Assembly: GCA_029244925.1 (NCBI GenBank) | Contig: JAQWQE010000049.1 | Location: 1 to 37,188, forward strand | Direction of reading: 5' to 3' | DNA length: 37,188 bases | Origin: Gammaproteobacteria bacterium | Lineage (GTDB): Bacteria > Pseudomonadota > Gammaproteobacteria > Steroidobacterales > UBA11654 | Shown: piece after piece, positions 16,907-24,533 of the stretch | Layout: the number at the start of each line of letters is the position of its first letter | Numbering within the stretch: position 1 is the stretch's first letter | Notes under the pieces: generated by a model | Database searches by the model: none | What the model was told of the DNA's origin: nothing | What the model saw: the letters and a program-made list of their open reading frames with translations, nothing else | Translations under genes and position numbers: made by a program

Positions 16907-17465
16907 TCAATCGATCATTGATAATTTAACCGGTCAATTACTGATTGCTTCGCCGAATTTGAATGATCCAAATTTTATTAAAACTGTCACTCTGATCTGT
17001 GAAAATAATGCGAAGGGATCACTTGGACTCATTATTAATAAACCTGCACAAAGCACTATAGAAGACATTTTTAACGAACTCGATATTCAAACCTTGGATG
17101 AATTCAATAGCATACCCATAATGCAAGGAGGTCCTATGGGAATGGAAAGAGGCTTTGTTATCCATAATGATGGTGAATACAAGCACACATCAATCATCAA
17201 TAAACAATTCAATATCACTACTTCAAAAGATATCTTAGAGGACATATCAACTGGAAATGGACCTACAGATTCTCTGCTAATCCTAGGTTATGCAGGCTGG
17301 GGGGCCGGTCAACTGGAGGAAGAGCTAAAAACTAATTCTTGGCTATGTGCGCCCTCAGATGAAAATATCTTATTCAAAACGCCCTATCAAAATAGATGGG
17401 AGCATGCCATTCATAGGCTTGGTATAAATAGCAACAATATGTCAGATGAAATTGGCCATGCTTAA
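16896..17465 (+). CDS. yqgE: YqgE/AlgH family protein (UPF0301)
   Basis: A 189-residue member of the YqgE/AlgH (DUF179) family. Markers are LTGQLLIASPNLNDPNFIKTV, GSLGLIINKP, MQGGPMGMERGFVIH, LLILGYAGWGAGQLEEEL and the C-terminal RWEHAIHRLGI. The molecular function is unsettled; the family includes Pseudomonas AlgH and is nearly always next to ruvX, as here. It overlaps gshB by 11 nt and is followed 21 nt later by ruvX. Cytosolic, no signal peptide. Confidence 0.95.
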   Translation: MKSNQSIIDNLTGQLLIASPNLNDPNFIKTVTLICENNAKGSLGLIINKPAQSTIEDIFNELDIQTLDEFNSIPIMQGGPMGMERGFVIHNDGEYKHTSIINKQFNITTSKDILEDISTGNGPTDSLLILGYAGWGAGQLEEELKTNSWLCAPSDENILFKTPYQNRWEHAIHRLGINSNNMSDEIGHA

Positions 17466-17486
17466 GCTTAAACAGTATTGAGTGAA

Positions 17487-17915
17487 ATGAGTGCAAGTAT
17501 TATAATAGGTTTTGATTTTGGTACGAAAAAAATGGGCGTAGCCATTGCACAAACCATTACAAATACTGCTACCCCTATGCCAGCAATAAAAATGGTTAAT
17601 GGTCAGCCAAAATGGAATGAACTGGATGCAATCATTTCAGATTATAAACCCAATAAAGCCATCATTGGTCTTCCGGATTCAAAGAATCAACAAACTATAA
17701 AGCTCATCGAAAAAATTAAAATATTCTCATCTGCTTTAGAAAAAAAATATACAATTCCAACAATATTGATCAATGAGGGTTTTAGCACTCAAATGGCAAA
17801 ACAAGAATTGAAAGAAAAGAGAAACTCTGGAATCTTAAAAAATAGAATTAAGAAAGGACAAGCGGATAGCACCGCTGCAAAAATTATTTTGGAGCAATGG
17901 CTCCAATCAAATTAA
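17487..17915 (+). CDS. ruvX: Putative pre-16S rRNA nuclease / Holliday junction resolvase-like YqgF (RuvX)
   Basis: RNase H-fold nuclease of the YqgF family (142 aa from this ATG), thought to trim the 5' end of pre-16S rRNA. The first catalytic Asp lies in GFDFGTKKMGVA and the last in KGQADSTAA. The middle motif is altered: the family usually reads DERLTT or DERLST, while here it is NEGFST, keeping the Glu but losing the Asp and Arg. The loop after GLP is also short (DSKNQ in place of the usual Asn/Asp-Gly-Thr). A TTG at 17478 gives three extra residues; the ATG matches the E. coli N-terminus better. It sits in the usual place between yqgE and pyrB, but pyrR, common here in Pseudomonas, is absent. 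Confidence 0.92.
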   Translation: MSASIIIGFDFGTKKMGVAIAQTITNTATPMPAIKMVNGQPKWNELDAIISDYKPNKAIIGLPDSKNQQTIKLIEKIKIFSSALEKKYTIPTILINEGFSTQMAKQELKEKRNSGILKNRIKKGQADSTAAKIILEQWLQSN

Positions 17916-17948
17916 TATGGCTATTGAAACATATAAGGATCAGAACTT

Positions 17949-18878
17949 TTGAAACATCTGCTTTATTTAAGAGATCTGAATAAAGACTTAATCGATGAAC
18001 TCCTTGAGTCAGCAGAATATTTCTTATCGAAGAAGAATAATGTTTCGATGACAGAACAAATATTACAAGGCATTGATCTTGCTAATATCTTTTTCGAACC
18101 CAGTACAAGAACTCGCAGCTCCTTTCAAATAGCTGCGAGAAAACTAGGAAGCAATGTTCTGAATATTGATGAAGAGCACTCCTCAAGAACCAAAGGTGAA
18201 ACAATCATTGATACAATCAAAACACTTGAGGCAATGGGTGTTACTTATTTTATAATTCGTCATAAGGAGCAGGGATTCTTAGAAACTGTCTTAGAGAAAA
18301 TTGGAGAAGATTCGCACTTAATCAATGCAGGTGAGTCATCAGTGTCTCATCCAACACAAGGCTTGCTTGATCTTCTAACCATTAAAAGACATAAGAGTAA
18401 TTTTCAGGACATTAAAGTAACCATAGTGGGTGATATCAAACATTCAAGAGTCGCTAGATCACTGGCAGAGGGTTTATCGATTATGGGGACCGGTCAAATA
18501 TCCTTGGTCTCCCCGAATGAATTTAAGCCAGATATGAGCCATTATCAGAATGCGGATCATACCGATGACCTAGCAATTGGACTGAAACAAGCAGATGCAG
18601 TTGTAGCACTAAGAGTGCAGAAAGAAAGAATTCAAGAATTAAATAATGATATAGATTCTGGTCATTACTTTGAAGCTTATGGATTAACTGATGAGAAGAT
18701 AGCAAATTGCAATGACAGAGTTATTGTCATGCACCCAGGACCAATGAATCGAGGCATAGAAATTTCCAATGAAGTTGCCGATGGCCCTCATTCAGTAATC
18801 AATGAACAAGTCACAAATGGTATAGCAATGAGAATGGCTCTATTATCCTTAATCCAGCGTAGGTATTCATCATCATGA
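17949..18878 (+). CDS. pyrB: Aspartate carbamoyltransferase catalytic subunit
   Basis: Transfers the carbamoyl group of carbamoyl phosphate to aspartate, the first committed step of pyrimidine synthesis (309 aa). The carbamoyl-phosphate loop FFEPSTRTRSSF has S52, T53, R54 and T55. HPTQ (134-137) and the C-terminal HPGPMNRGIEI (aspartate loop, Pseudomonas/Bacillus-like form) are intact. It starts with TTG at 17949; no ATG or GTG in frame begins the conserved N-terminus, and AAGGA lies 9 nt upstream. No regulatory chain gene (pyrI) or pyrR is adjacent. Its last 4 nt (ATGA) overlap the start of the PyrK-like gene, so the two are coupled. Confidence 0.96.
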   Translation: MKHLLYLRDLNKDLIDELLESAEYFLSKKNNVSMTEQILQGIDLANIFFEPSTRTRSSFQIAARKLGSNVLNIDEEHSSRTKGETIIDTIKTLEAMGVTYFIIRHKEQGFLETVLEKIGEDSHLINAGESSVSHPTQGLLDLLTIKRHKSNFQDIKVTIVGDIKHSRVARSLAEGLSIMGTGQISLVSPNEFKPDMSHYQNADHTDDLAIGLKQADAVVALRVQKERIQELNNDIDSGHYFEAYGLTDEKIANCNDRVIVMHPGPMNRGIEISNEVADGPHSVINEQVTNGIAMRMALLSLIQRRYSSS

Positions 18879-19759
18879 ATCAAAAGACTTCAACTGTTTT
18901 TGAAGAAAAAGCAAAGGTTATTTCACACAAAGAATACGCCGATCAACAATTTGTTCTAACTCTTAAGGCACCAAAGTCAGCATCAAAAGCAAAACCAGGA
19001 GAATTTGCATTTATCGATTGTGGAGAAAACCATCTACTGAGAAGACCGCTTTCCTACTTGAGAAATAATGCCAGCAACAACACTGTCGAATTTATGTATA
19101 AAATCTTAGGACCTGGGCTCGAAGCCTTAAGCAAATTAAAGCAAGGCGATCATGTGAATCTTATGGGTCCTATTGGAAATGGCTTTAGCCTTGAAGACCC
19201 TGTTAAACAACCAGTTATGATTGGTGGTGGTGTCGGCATACCACCAGTGCTATTTCTAGCAGAATATCTAAAACAGTGCAATGAAGCTTGCCAGCCCATC
19301 GCTTTTTTTGGCTCTGAACTACCTTTTCCTTTTGCTTTAACTCAGTCAAACATAAACATCGCTGGTGTAAAAAAAGAAAACAATACCACGATTCAATCCA
19401 TGGAAAAACTTGATATCGCTTGTCGATTATCCAGCTTTTCTAATTTTGAAGGATGCTACCCAGGCTATGTTACAGAATTGGCTGATCAATGGTTGCGTGG
19501 TTTAACTAAAGAAGAGAAAGGTGAAGTAATTATTTATGCATGTGGTCCTGAGCCAATGTTGGCAGCCACCAGTAAATTAGCTTATTCTCATGGAGTGGAC
19601 TGCAAGCTATCTCTGGAAGAATTTATGGCATGCGCTATCGGGGGTTGTGCTGGCTGCACTGTTAAAGTTTATTTACCTGAAGGTGAAGCCATGAAAAGAG
19701 TATGTGTGGATGGTCCAGTATTTGATGCGATAAGCATTTATCCCAATGAATCAGATTGA
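18875..19759 (+). CDS. pyrK: Dihydroorotate dehydrogenase B electron transfer subunit (PyrK-like)
   Basis: A 294-residue flavoprotein of the ferredoxin-NADP reductase family with a C-terminal [2Fe-2S] site. The FAD-binding barrel has RRPLSYLRNN, the NAD domain has IGGGVGIPPVLFLAEYL and YACGPEPMLAA, and the cluster ligands are C253, C258, C261 and C277 (MACAIGGCAGC followed by RVCVDGPVF). This is the PyrK signature; PyrK passes electrons from dihydroorotate dehydrogenase type 1B to NAD+. Gammaproteobacteria normally use the quinone-linked type 2 PyrD, so a PyrK in the pyrB operon is unusual, and no pyrD lies in the window. It overlaps pyrB by 4 nt and yggS by 14 nt. Family confident; partner unknown. 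Confidence 0.88.
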   Translation: MNQKTSTVFEEKAKVISHKEYADQQFVLTLKAPKSASKAKPGEFAFIDCGENHLLRRPLSYLRNNASNNTVEFMYKILGPGLEALSKLKQGDHVNLMGPIGNGFSLEDPVKQPVMIGGGVGIPPVLFLAEYLKQCNEACQPIAFFGSELPFPFALTQSNINIAGVKKENNTTIQSMEKLDIACRLSSFSNFEGCYPGYVTELADQWLRGLTKEEKGEVIIYACGPEPMLAATSKLAYSHGVDCKLSLEEFMACAIGGCAGCTVKVYLPEGEAMKRVCVDGPVFDAISIYPNESD

Positions 19760-20426
19760 GAAGAACCACCTTTTAATACAGGCTAACATTGCAAAATTGA
19801 TTGAAAATAACAATCTTGTGATTCAATCTCCTACTCTTATTGCAGTAACAAAAAAAAGGTCTATTGCAGAAATAAATACGGCCTATCAATTAGGTATTAA
19901 TCACTTTGGTGAAAACTATCTTCAAGAAGCTATTGAAAAAATTAATTTATTTAAAGAACAAGCAACTTGGCACTTTATTGGCTCAATTCAATCAAATAAA
20001 ACAAAATTAATTGCGAAGAATTTTGATTGGGTTCACACGATTACTCGAATTAAAGTGGCACAAAAACTCAATGAATACAGAACTTCAAAAATGCCATTGT
20101 TAAACATTTGCATACAAGTGAAACTCGATCAGAGTGATGTAAGAGACAGTCTATCTATTGATCAGATTCCACAATTAATGAAAGAATTAGACGTCTGCTC
20201 CAACTTAAAAGTTAGAGGATTAATGGGAATAACTCACCCTGATGCTTCAATGCAACATCGTGTTCAATGCTTTAAAAGATTAAAAGAAGCTTTTGATGCC
20301 ATCAATCAAAGTGGCTATAGTATGGATACAATCTCTCTTGGAATGTCTGATGATTATGAATTAGCCATTCAAAATCATTCAAATATGATTAGAATAGGCA
20401 CAGCATTATTTGGTATGAGAAAATAA
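19746..20426 (+). CDS. yggS: PLP homeostasis protein YggS (PLPBP/PROSC family)
   Basis: Single-domain fold-type III PLP-binding protein (226 aa) with no known catalytic reaction. It buffers pyridoxal phosphate and affects amino acid and keto acid balance. The PLP lysine is K36 in LIAVTKKRS. FGENYLQEA, WHFIGSIQSNK, GLMGI and the phosphate-binding SLGMSDDYELAI with RIGTALFG are all present. The start overlaps pyrK by 14 nt and proC follows 16 nt after the stop. yggS-proC-yggT is a widely conserved order. Confidence 0.96.
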   Translation: MNQIEKNHLLIQANIAKLIENNNLVIQSPTLIAVTKKRSIAEINTAYQLGINHFGENYLQEAIEKINLFKEQATWHFIGSIQSNKTKLIAKNFDWVHTITRIKVAQKLNEYRTSKMPLLNICIQVKLDQSDVRDSLSIDQIPQLMKELDVCSNLKVRGLMGITHPDASMQHRVQCFKRLKEAFDAINQSGYSMDTISLGMSDDYELAIQNHSNMIRIGTALFGMRK

Positions 20427-20442
20427 ATTTAGATTTTTTGTT

Positions 20443-21267
20443 ATGTATGAGAATAAAAAAATAGGTTTCATAGGTGGAGGAATGGTTGCAGAAGCAATCA
20501 TTCGAGGATTGATTCTGCATGGACACAATGCAGCCAATATTTATGTATCAGACCCCTCTGAGAAAAGAAGAGAATTACTATCGATACTCAATAAAAAATT
20601 GAACATTGATGTGAGTAATAATACCACTGTTGAACAATCTGAAATTGTCATCATGGCTGTTAAACCACAAGTTTTTATAGGTGTTGCAGAGGACATAAAA
20701 ATCAGACAGGCTCAACAGAATACAATGATTATGTCGGTTGCAGCTGGAATTGAAATGAAACAAATGCAAAATATTTTTGGAGATAAAACAAAAATATGCA
20801 GAGTAATGCCTAATACACCTTGTTTGGTTGGCCAAGGAATATCGGCCCTAATACAATCCAATTTAAGTGAGTCAGAAATTGTTCTGGCTACTTATATTTT
20901 TAATTCTGTAGGAAAAACAATATGGATCCAAGATGAAGAATGGATGCACACCATAACCGCCGTTTCTGGGAGTGGACCAGCTTACTTTTTTCATATGATG
21001 AATGTCCTCAAGCTGGCTGGAAACAAAGCTGGTATTCCAGAAGAAATATCAAAAGCTCTTGCCATACAAACCGCCTTAGGTGCGAGTCATTTAGCGTTGA
21101 ATAGTTCGGACGATCTTGAAACCTTAAAAAAGAAAGTCATGTCACCTGGAGGAACCACTGAAGCAGCATTTGATTCTTTAATGGAGAATAAGCTTGATAA
21201 GATATGGGAAGAAGCGATTGCTTCTGCGAAGCAAAGATCAATTGAATTAGGCGATCAGGAAGATTAA
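20443..21267 (+). CDS. proC: Pyrroline-5-carboxylate reductase
   Basis: Reduces pyrroline-5-carboxylate to proline with NAD(P)H (274 aa). The dinucleotide loop is IGFIGGGMVAEAIIRG. RVMPNTPCLVGQG, the catalytic/dimer motif TAVSGSGPAYFFHMM and the C-terminal SPGGTTEAAFDSL are hallmark ProC sequences. It sits between yggS and yggT, 16 nt and 30 nt away, in the plus-strand run. No oddities; the start ATG at 20443 fits the conserved beginning. Confidence 0.97.
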   Translation: MYENKKIGFIGGGMVAEAIIRGLILHGHNAANIYVSDPSEKRRELLSILNKKLNIDVSNNTTVEQSEIVIMAVKPQVFIGVAEDIKIRQAQQNTMIMSVAAGIEMKQMQNIFGDKTKICRVMPNTPCLVGQGISALIQSNLSESEIVLATYIFNSVGKTIWIQDEEWMHTITAVSGSGPAYFFHMMNVLKLAGNKAGIPEEISKALAIQTALGASHLALNSSDDLETLKKKVMSPGGTTEAAFDSLMENKLDKIWEEAIASAKQRSIELGDQED

Positions 21268-21297
21268 TTACAACTCTTGGGAGAGATATAAAGCAAG

Positions 21298-21873
21298 ATG
21301 CACCTTTTTTTATTCTTATTTAAAACACTGGTTGATTTACTGATAATTGGTTTAATGCTCAGGATATTCTGCTCACTCTGGATCAATAACACCAATCCAA
21401 TTCATCAGGCCATTGTCTTGATGACTAATCCATTGATTAGTCCATTGTCACCATACATCAGAAACAAGAAACAATTGATACTTCTCCTAGTTGGTTTGTC
21501 ATTAATGATTAAATTTTTCTCCCTCTGGTTTGCATTCTCCCTTTATTGTTTGGTAGGACTGAACCTACTTCAATTATTGGCTTTGAGTCTAATGACCTTG
21601 ATAACCTTTGTTTTAAAACTCTTTTTCTTTGGTATTTTAGCCCATGCAATTTTAAGTTGGTTGGCTCCAAATAATTATAGCCCTGCATCGGATTTTATCA
21701 GACAATTGATCGTCCCGATTCTCGGACCAATACAAAAGAGATTGCCTTACCCAGCTGGTTTAGATTTTTCACCTTTTATTGCCATAGTGATCATCCAGGC
21801 TCTTATAATGATAGTTCCAATTAATAGTGTATTGACCCAAGTGGTCTGCACCAATTTGTATCAAATACTATAA
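21298..21873 (+). CDS. yggT: YggT family integral membrane protein
   Basis: Inner-membrane protein of the YggT family (191 aa; E. coli 188), made of two repeated halves, each with two hydrophobic segments. Each half carries the family's loop: IFCSLWINNTNPIHQAIVLM with NPLISPLSPYI in the first, and ILSWLAPNNYSPASDFIRQL with PILGPIQKRLPY in the second. About four membrane segments are visible (near 5-25, 58-80, 83-112 and 158-180). It follows proC as in most gammaproteobacteria and has been linked loosely to osmotic and envelope functions. A GGGAGAG ribosome site lies 11 nt before the ATG. Confidence 0.94.
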   Translation: MHLFLFLFKTLVDLLIIGLMLRIFCSLWINNTNPIHQAIVLMTNPLISPLSPYIRNKKQLILLLVGLSLMIKFFSLWFAFSLYCLVGLNLLQLLALSLMTLITFVLKLFFFGILAHAILSWLAPNNYSPASDFIRQLIVPILGPIQKRLPYPAGLDFSPFIAIVIIQALIMIVPINSVLTQVVCTNLYQIL

Positions 21874-21885
21874 TATGAGTAGGGT

Positions 21886-22953
21886 ATGAAAGTAGTAAAA
21901 GTCAATATTTATAAACACGATATGCAGCTCAAAGCACCGTGGGCCATTGCTGGAAGAGTTATGGAATCAGTTGAAAATATTTTTATTGAACTGACAACCG
22001 AAGAGGGACTTATTGGTCTAGGATCTGGCGCTCCCTCGCCCGATGTTGCAGGAGAATCAGTTGAAGATTCTCATGTAAAAATTAAGCATTTCTCTAAGAA
22101 TTTGATAGGGGTTCATCTGGATGATGCAAACCATGTATTTGACTTACTAGAGAATAATTTAAAAAATTTCCCTGCTGCAAGATCTGCTATCGATATGGCA
22201 ATCTATGACTTATTGTCTAAATCAGAAGACAAATCACTTATTGATCTACTGGGGAGATCAATAAGGACTCTTCCCACTTCGATTACAATAGGTGTATCTT
22301 CTTTTGAAAAAACTGTAGCTGATGCTAAAGCACATATTGATAATGGATTCTCTCATCTAAAAATTAAAATTGGTGAAAATGTCGATGAAGACATTGAGAA
22401 AGTATCCGCTCTTTTTGACATAAGCCCTGAATCTGTATCAATTCGTGTGGATGCAAATCGAGGCTACTCATTGAAAGATTTAGAAAAGTTTTACGATCGC
22501 ACTCACCATTTAGGTTTGGAATTAATTGAACAGCCATTGGAAGTAGATAAAAATAAAGAAATGTTAAATTTTTCCGATGACATCAGGGCAATCTGTGTTG
22601 CTGATGAAAGTCTTCACTCACCCGCTGATGCCGTTGCTTTGGTTTCAAATCCAAAACCTTTTGGAGTTTTTAATATCAAACTAATGAAATGCGGAGGCAT
22701 ACATGAAGCCTTGAAAATTGCTAAAATAGCTGAAAATGAGGGTATTGCTTTGATGTGGGGTTGCATGGATGAAAGTAAAATTAGTATTGCTGCCGCACTG
22801 CATGCAGCATTCTCATCTTCTGCAACCAAGTATATTGATTTAGATGGTTTTTTTGATTTGGGTTGGGATTTAGTCAGTGGAGGTTACATTTGCAATAATG
22901 GGATGATGGAAACCAATGGAAAACTAGGATTAGGAGTCTTTTGCAATGAATGA
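21886..22953 (+). CDS. dgcA: Enolase-superfamily racemase: N-acetyl-D-glutamate racemase (DgcA) or dipeptide epimerase
   Basis: A 355-residue enolase-superfamily enzyme of the muconate-lactonizing subgroup. Catalytic set seen: the KxK pair K159/K161 (HLKIKIG), metal ligands D189 (DAN), E215 (EQPL) and D240 (ADES), and the second base K268 in NIKLMKCGG. This is the 1,1-proton-transfer geometry of amino-acid racemases and epimerases. A D318-x-D320 pair (IDLDG) matches the DxD that binds the dipeptide ammonium in L-Ala-D/L-Glu epimerase. However, the 8-nt overlap with a DUF1611/DgcN gene matches the D-glutamate pathway in which DgcA racemises N-acetyl-D-glutamate. I favour DgcA by context; the dipeptide epimerase reading remains open. 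Twelve nt after yggT. Confidence 0.8.
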   Translation: MKVVKVNIYKHDMQLKAPWAIAGRVMESVENIFIELTTEEGLIGLGSGAPSPDVAGESVEDSHVKIKHFSKNLIGVHLDDANHVFDLLENNLKNFPAARSAIDMAIYDLLSKSEDKSLIDLLGRSIRTLPTSITIGVSSFEKTVADAKAHIDNGFSHLKIKIGENVDEDIEKVSALFDISPESVSIRVDANRGYSLKDLEKFYDRTHHLGLELIEQPLEVDKNKEMLNFSDDIRAICVADESLHSPADAVALVSNPKPFGVFNIKLMKCGGIHEALKIAKIAENEGIALMWGCMDESKISIAAALHAAFSSSATKYIDLDGFFDLGWDLVSGGYICNNGMMETNGKLGLGVFCNE

Positions 22954-23995
22954 TCCCAGAGGCACTGCCTTTGTCTACAGTGGCGGTTTATTAGATGAGA
23001 TACATGCTAAAACAGCCCATGGTTTGCTCAGATATTCTGAACGATTCAGTATTCTAGGAATGCTTGATCAAAAGTTTGAAGGTCGCTGTTCAGATGAGAT
23101 AATCTCAAATTGCAAACTAAACATCCCAATCTATAAAGATTTTGAGACTGCGTGTCAGTCGTTAAATCAAAAGCCTGATTTTCTCGTAATCGGAGTTGCA
23201 TTTGGAGGAGGAAAACTTCCCAATGAACATCGTCAGGTGGTTGTAGATGCTTTAAATAAGGGTGTTAATGTGGTCTGTGGATTGCATGAAGTTCTAGGAG
23301 ACGATCCAGATTTTAAAATTATTGCTGAACAAAATGGTGCAGAGATTTTTGATATTAGAAAACCAAAAAATATCGATCAACTCTCTTTTTGGAGTGGAAA
23401 AATACTCAGTTTAGAAACACCCAGAATTGCTGTATTAGGAAGCGACTGCGCAGTAGGGAAAAGAACAACGTGTCAATTTCTAACCAAAGCATTGAATCAA
23501 CAATCCATTAAAACAGAGGTTATTTACACCGGGCAAACAGGCTTTCTGCAAGGCTTCAAACATGGTTTTATTCTTGATTCAACAATGAATGACTTTGTTT
23601 CAGGTGAGTTAGAGAAAGCAATCTTGGAGTGTGAAAAAGAGAGTCAACCCGACTTGATGCTGATTGAAGGCCAATCCTCTCTCAGAAATCCATCTGGACC
23701 TTGTGGCTCGGAATTGCTCTTATCTGCTGATGTCCAGGGCGTTATTCTGGTGCATCCATTTGATAGGAAATATTTTGATAACTTTGAAGAGTTTAAATGT
23801 GAACTGCCCACTCTAATAGAAGAAATAGAATTAATAAAAAGTTATGGAAAAGAAACTCTAGGCATTTGCATCAATTGCAATGATAAAGACTTCAACTCTG
23901 AGACAATAGTTCAAGAAACTGGGATTCCTGCCATCAATCCAATTCATCAAAAACTTTCACCGATTATTGAGAAGATAAAAAATACTATTTTGTGA
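22946..23995 (+). CDS. dgcN: DUF1611 protein: D-glutamate N-acetyltransferase DgcN (probable)
   Basis: A 349-residue DUF1611 protein: an N-terminal Rossmann-like domain (about residues 5-150, with FLVIGVAFGGGKLP and GLHEVLGDD) and a C-terminal P-loop domain with GSDCAVGKRTT (165-175), YTGQTGFLQG and LMLIEGQSSLRNPSG. Members paired with a DgcA-type racemase acetylate D-glutamate with acetyl-CoA; the N-acetyl-D-Glu is then racemised and deacetylated to L-glutamate (pathway described in marine Proteobacteria and haloarchaea). The start overlaps dgcA by 8 nt, showing coupling. The 3' end overlaps the convergent TerB-like gene by 11 nt. No dgcR regulator and no deacetylase lie beside it. Function is inferred from family and pairing. 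Confidence 0.8.
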   Translation: MNDPRGTAFVYSGGLLDEIHAKTAHGLLRYSERFSILGMLDQKFEGRCSDEIISNCKLNIPIYKDFETACQSLNQKPDFLVIGVAFGGGKLPNEHRQVVVDALNKGVNVVCGLHEVLGDDPDFKIIAEQNGAEIFDIRKPKNIDQLSFWSGKILSLETPRIAVLGSDCAVGKRTTCQFLTKALNQQSIKTEVIYTGQTGFLQGFKHGFILDSTMNDFVSGELEKAILECEKESQPDLMLIEGQSSLRNPSGPCGSELLLSADVQGVILVHPFDRKYFDNFEEFKCELPTLIEEIELIKSYGKETLGICINCNDKDFNSETIVQETGIPAINPIHQKLSPIIEKIKNTIL

Positions 23996-24428
23996 ATACT
24001 TGGTGTTTAATCTTCAATACTATTGAGTTGGATACATAGAGTAAATCTGCAATCTTACGAACTAAATAATCTTCATGCTTATCAAGAGTATTATCCGAAA
24101 CTGCTAATGTCCAGAGCAGAGCAATCACGTCTTCTTTTTGCTTGTGATCAAGAATGTCATGGAGATCTTTTGTAAATTCATGCAATGATACACTTTCATC
24201 TAATTTGTCTTCAGCCAGACTGAATAATAGTTTTGAATCCTCAGGGGTTAAGTCAAAATGTTTTTTCAATAAATCAACAATGGATTGATTCTCAGATTCA
24301 TCTTGATGAAAATCAGCTCTAGCCATTTCAATCAAAAGAACGCCCACAGCTATTTGATGGGAGTTGAATTCAGCTTCAGTACTGAGCTCTTCTTTTTTTG
24401 ATTTAAATAAATTGAAAAATGATGCCAT
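23985..24428 (-). CDS. TerB-like tellurite-resistance-family protein
   Basis: A 147-residue all-helical protein of the TerB/DjlA-N fold. Markers are the paired acidic segments IAVGVLLIEMARADFHQDESE and VIALLWTLAVSDNTLDKHEDYLVRKIADLL, in which the D-x-x-x-D/E sites can bind divalent metal. No other ter genes are present, so the name does not imply tellurite resistance; lone TerB-like proteins are common and of unknown role. It is transcribed alone on the minus strand, overlapping the dgcN 3' end by 11 nt and divergent from the membrane protein at 24534 (105 nt between starts). Confidence 0.82.
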   Translation of the reverse strand: MASFFNLFKSKKEELSTEAEFNSHQIAVGVLLIEMARADFHQDESENQSIVDLLKKHFDLTPEDSKLLFSLAEDKLDESVSLHEFTKDLHDILDHKQKEDVIALLWTLAVSDNTLDKHEDYLVRKIADLLYVSNSIVLKIKHQVFTK

Positions 24429-24533
24429 CTATTTTCTTCCAAATAATTATAAGAATTGATGATAATCGATCTGTAAGAAGTTTTATATAGTTTCCAATTA
24501 ACATAGAATGGTTCAATCATAAATAATTACGAT

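Noticed and set aside
23985-24428. Tellurite resistance locus
   Set aside because: Only one TerB-like protein is present; terA, terC, terD, terE and terZ are absent.
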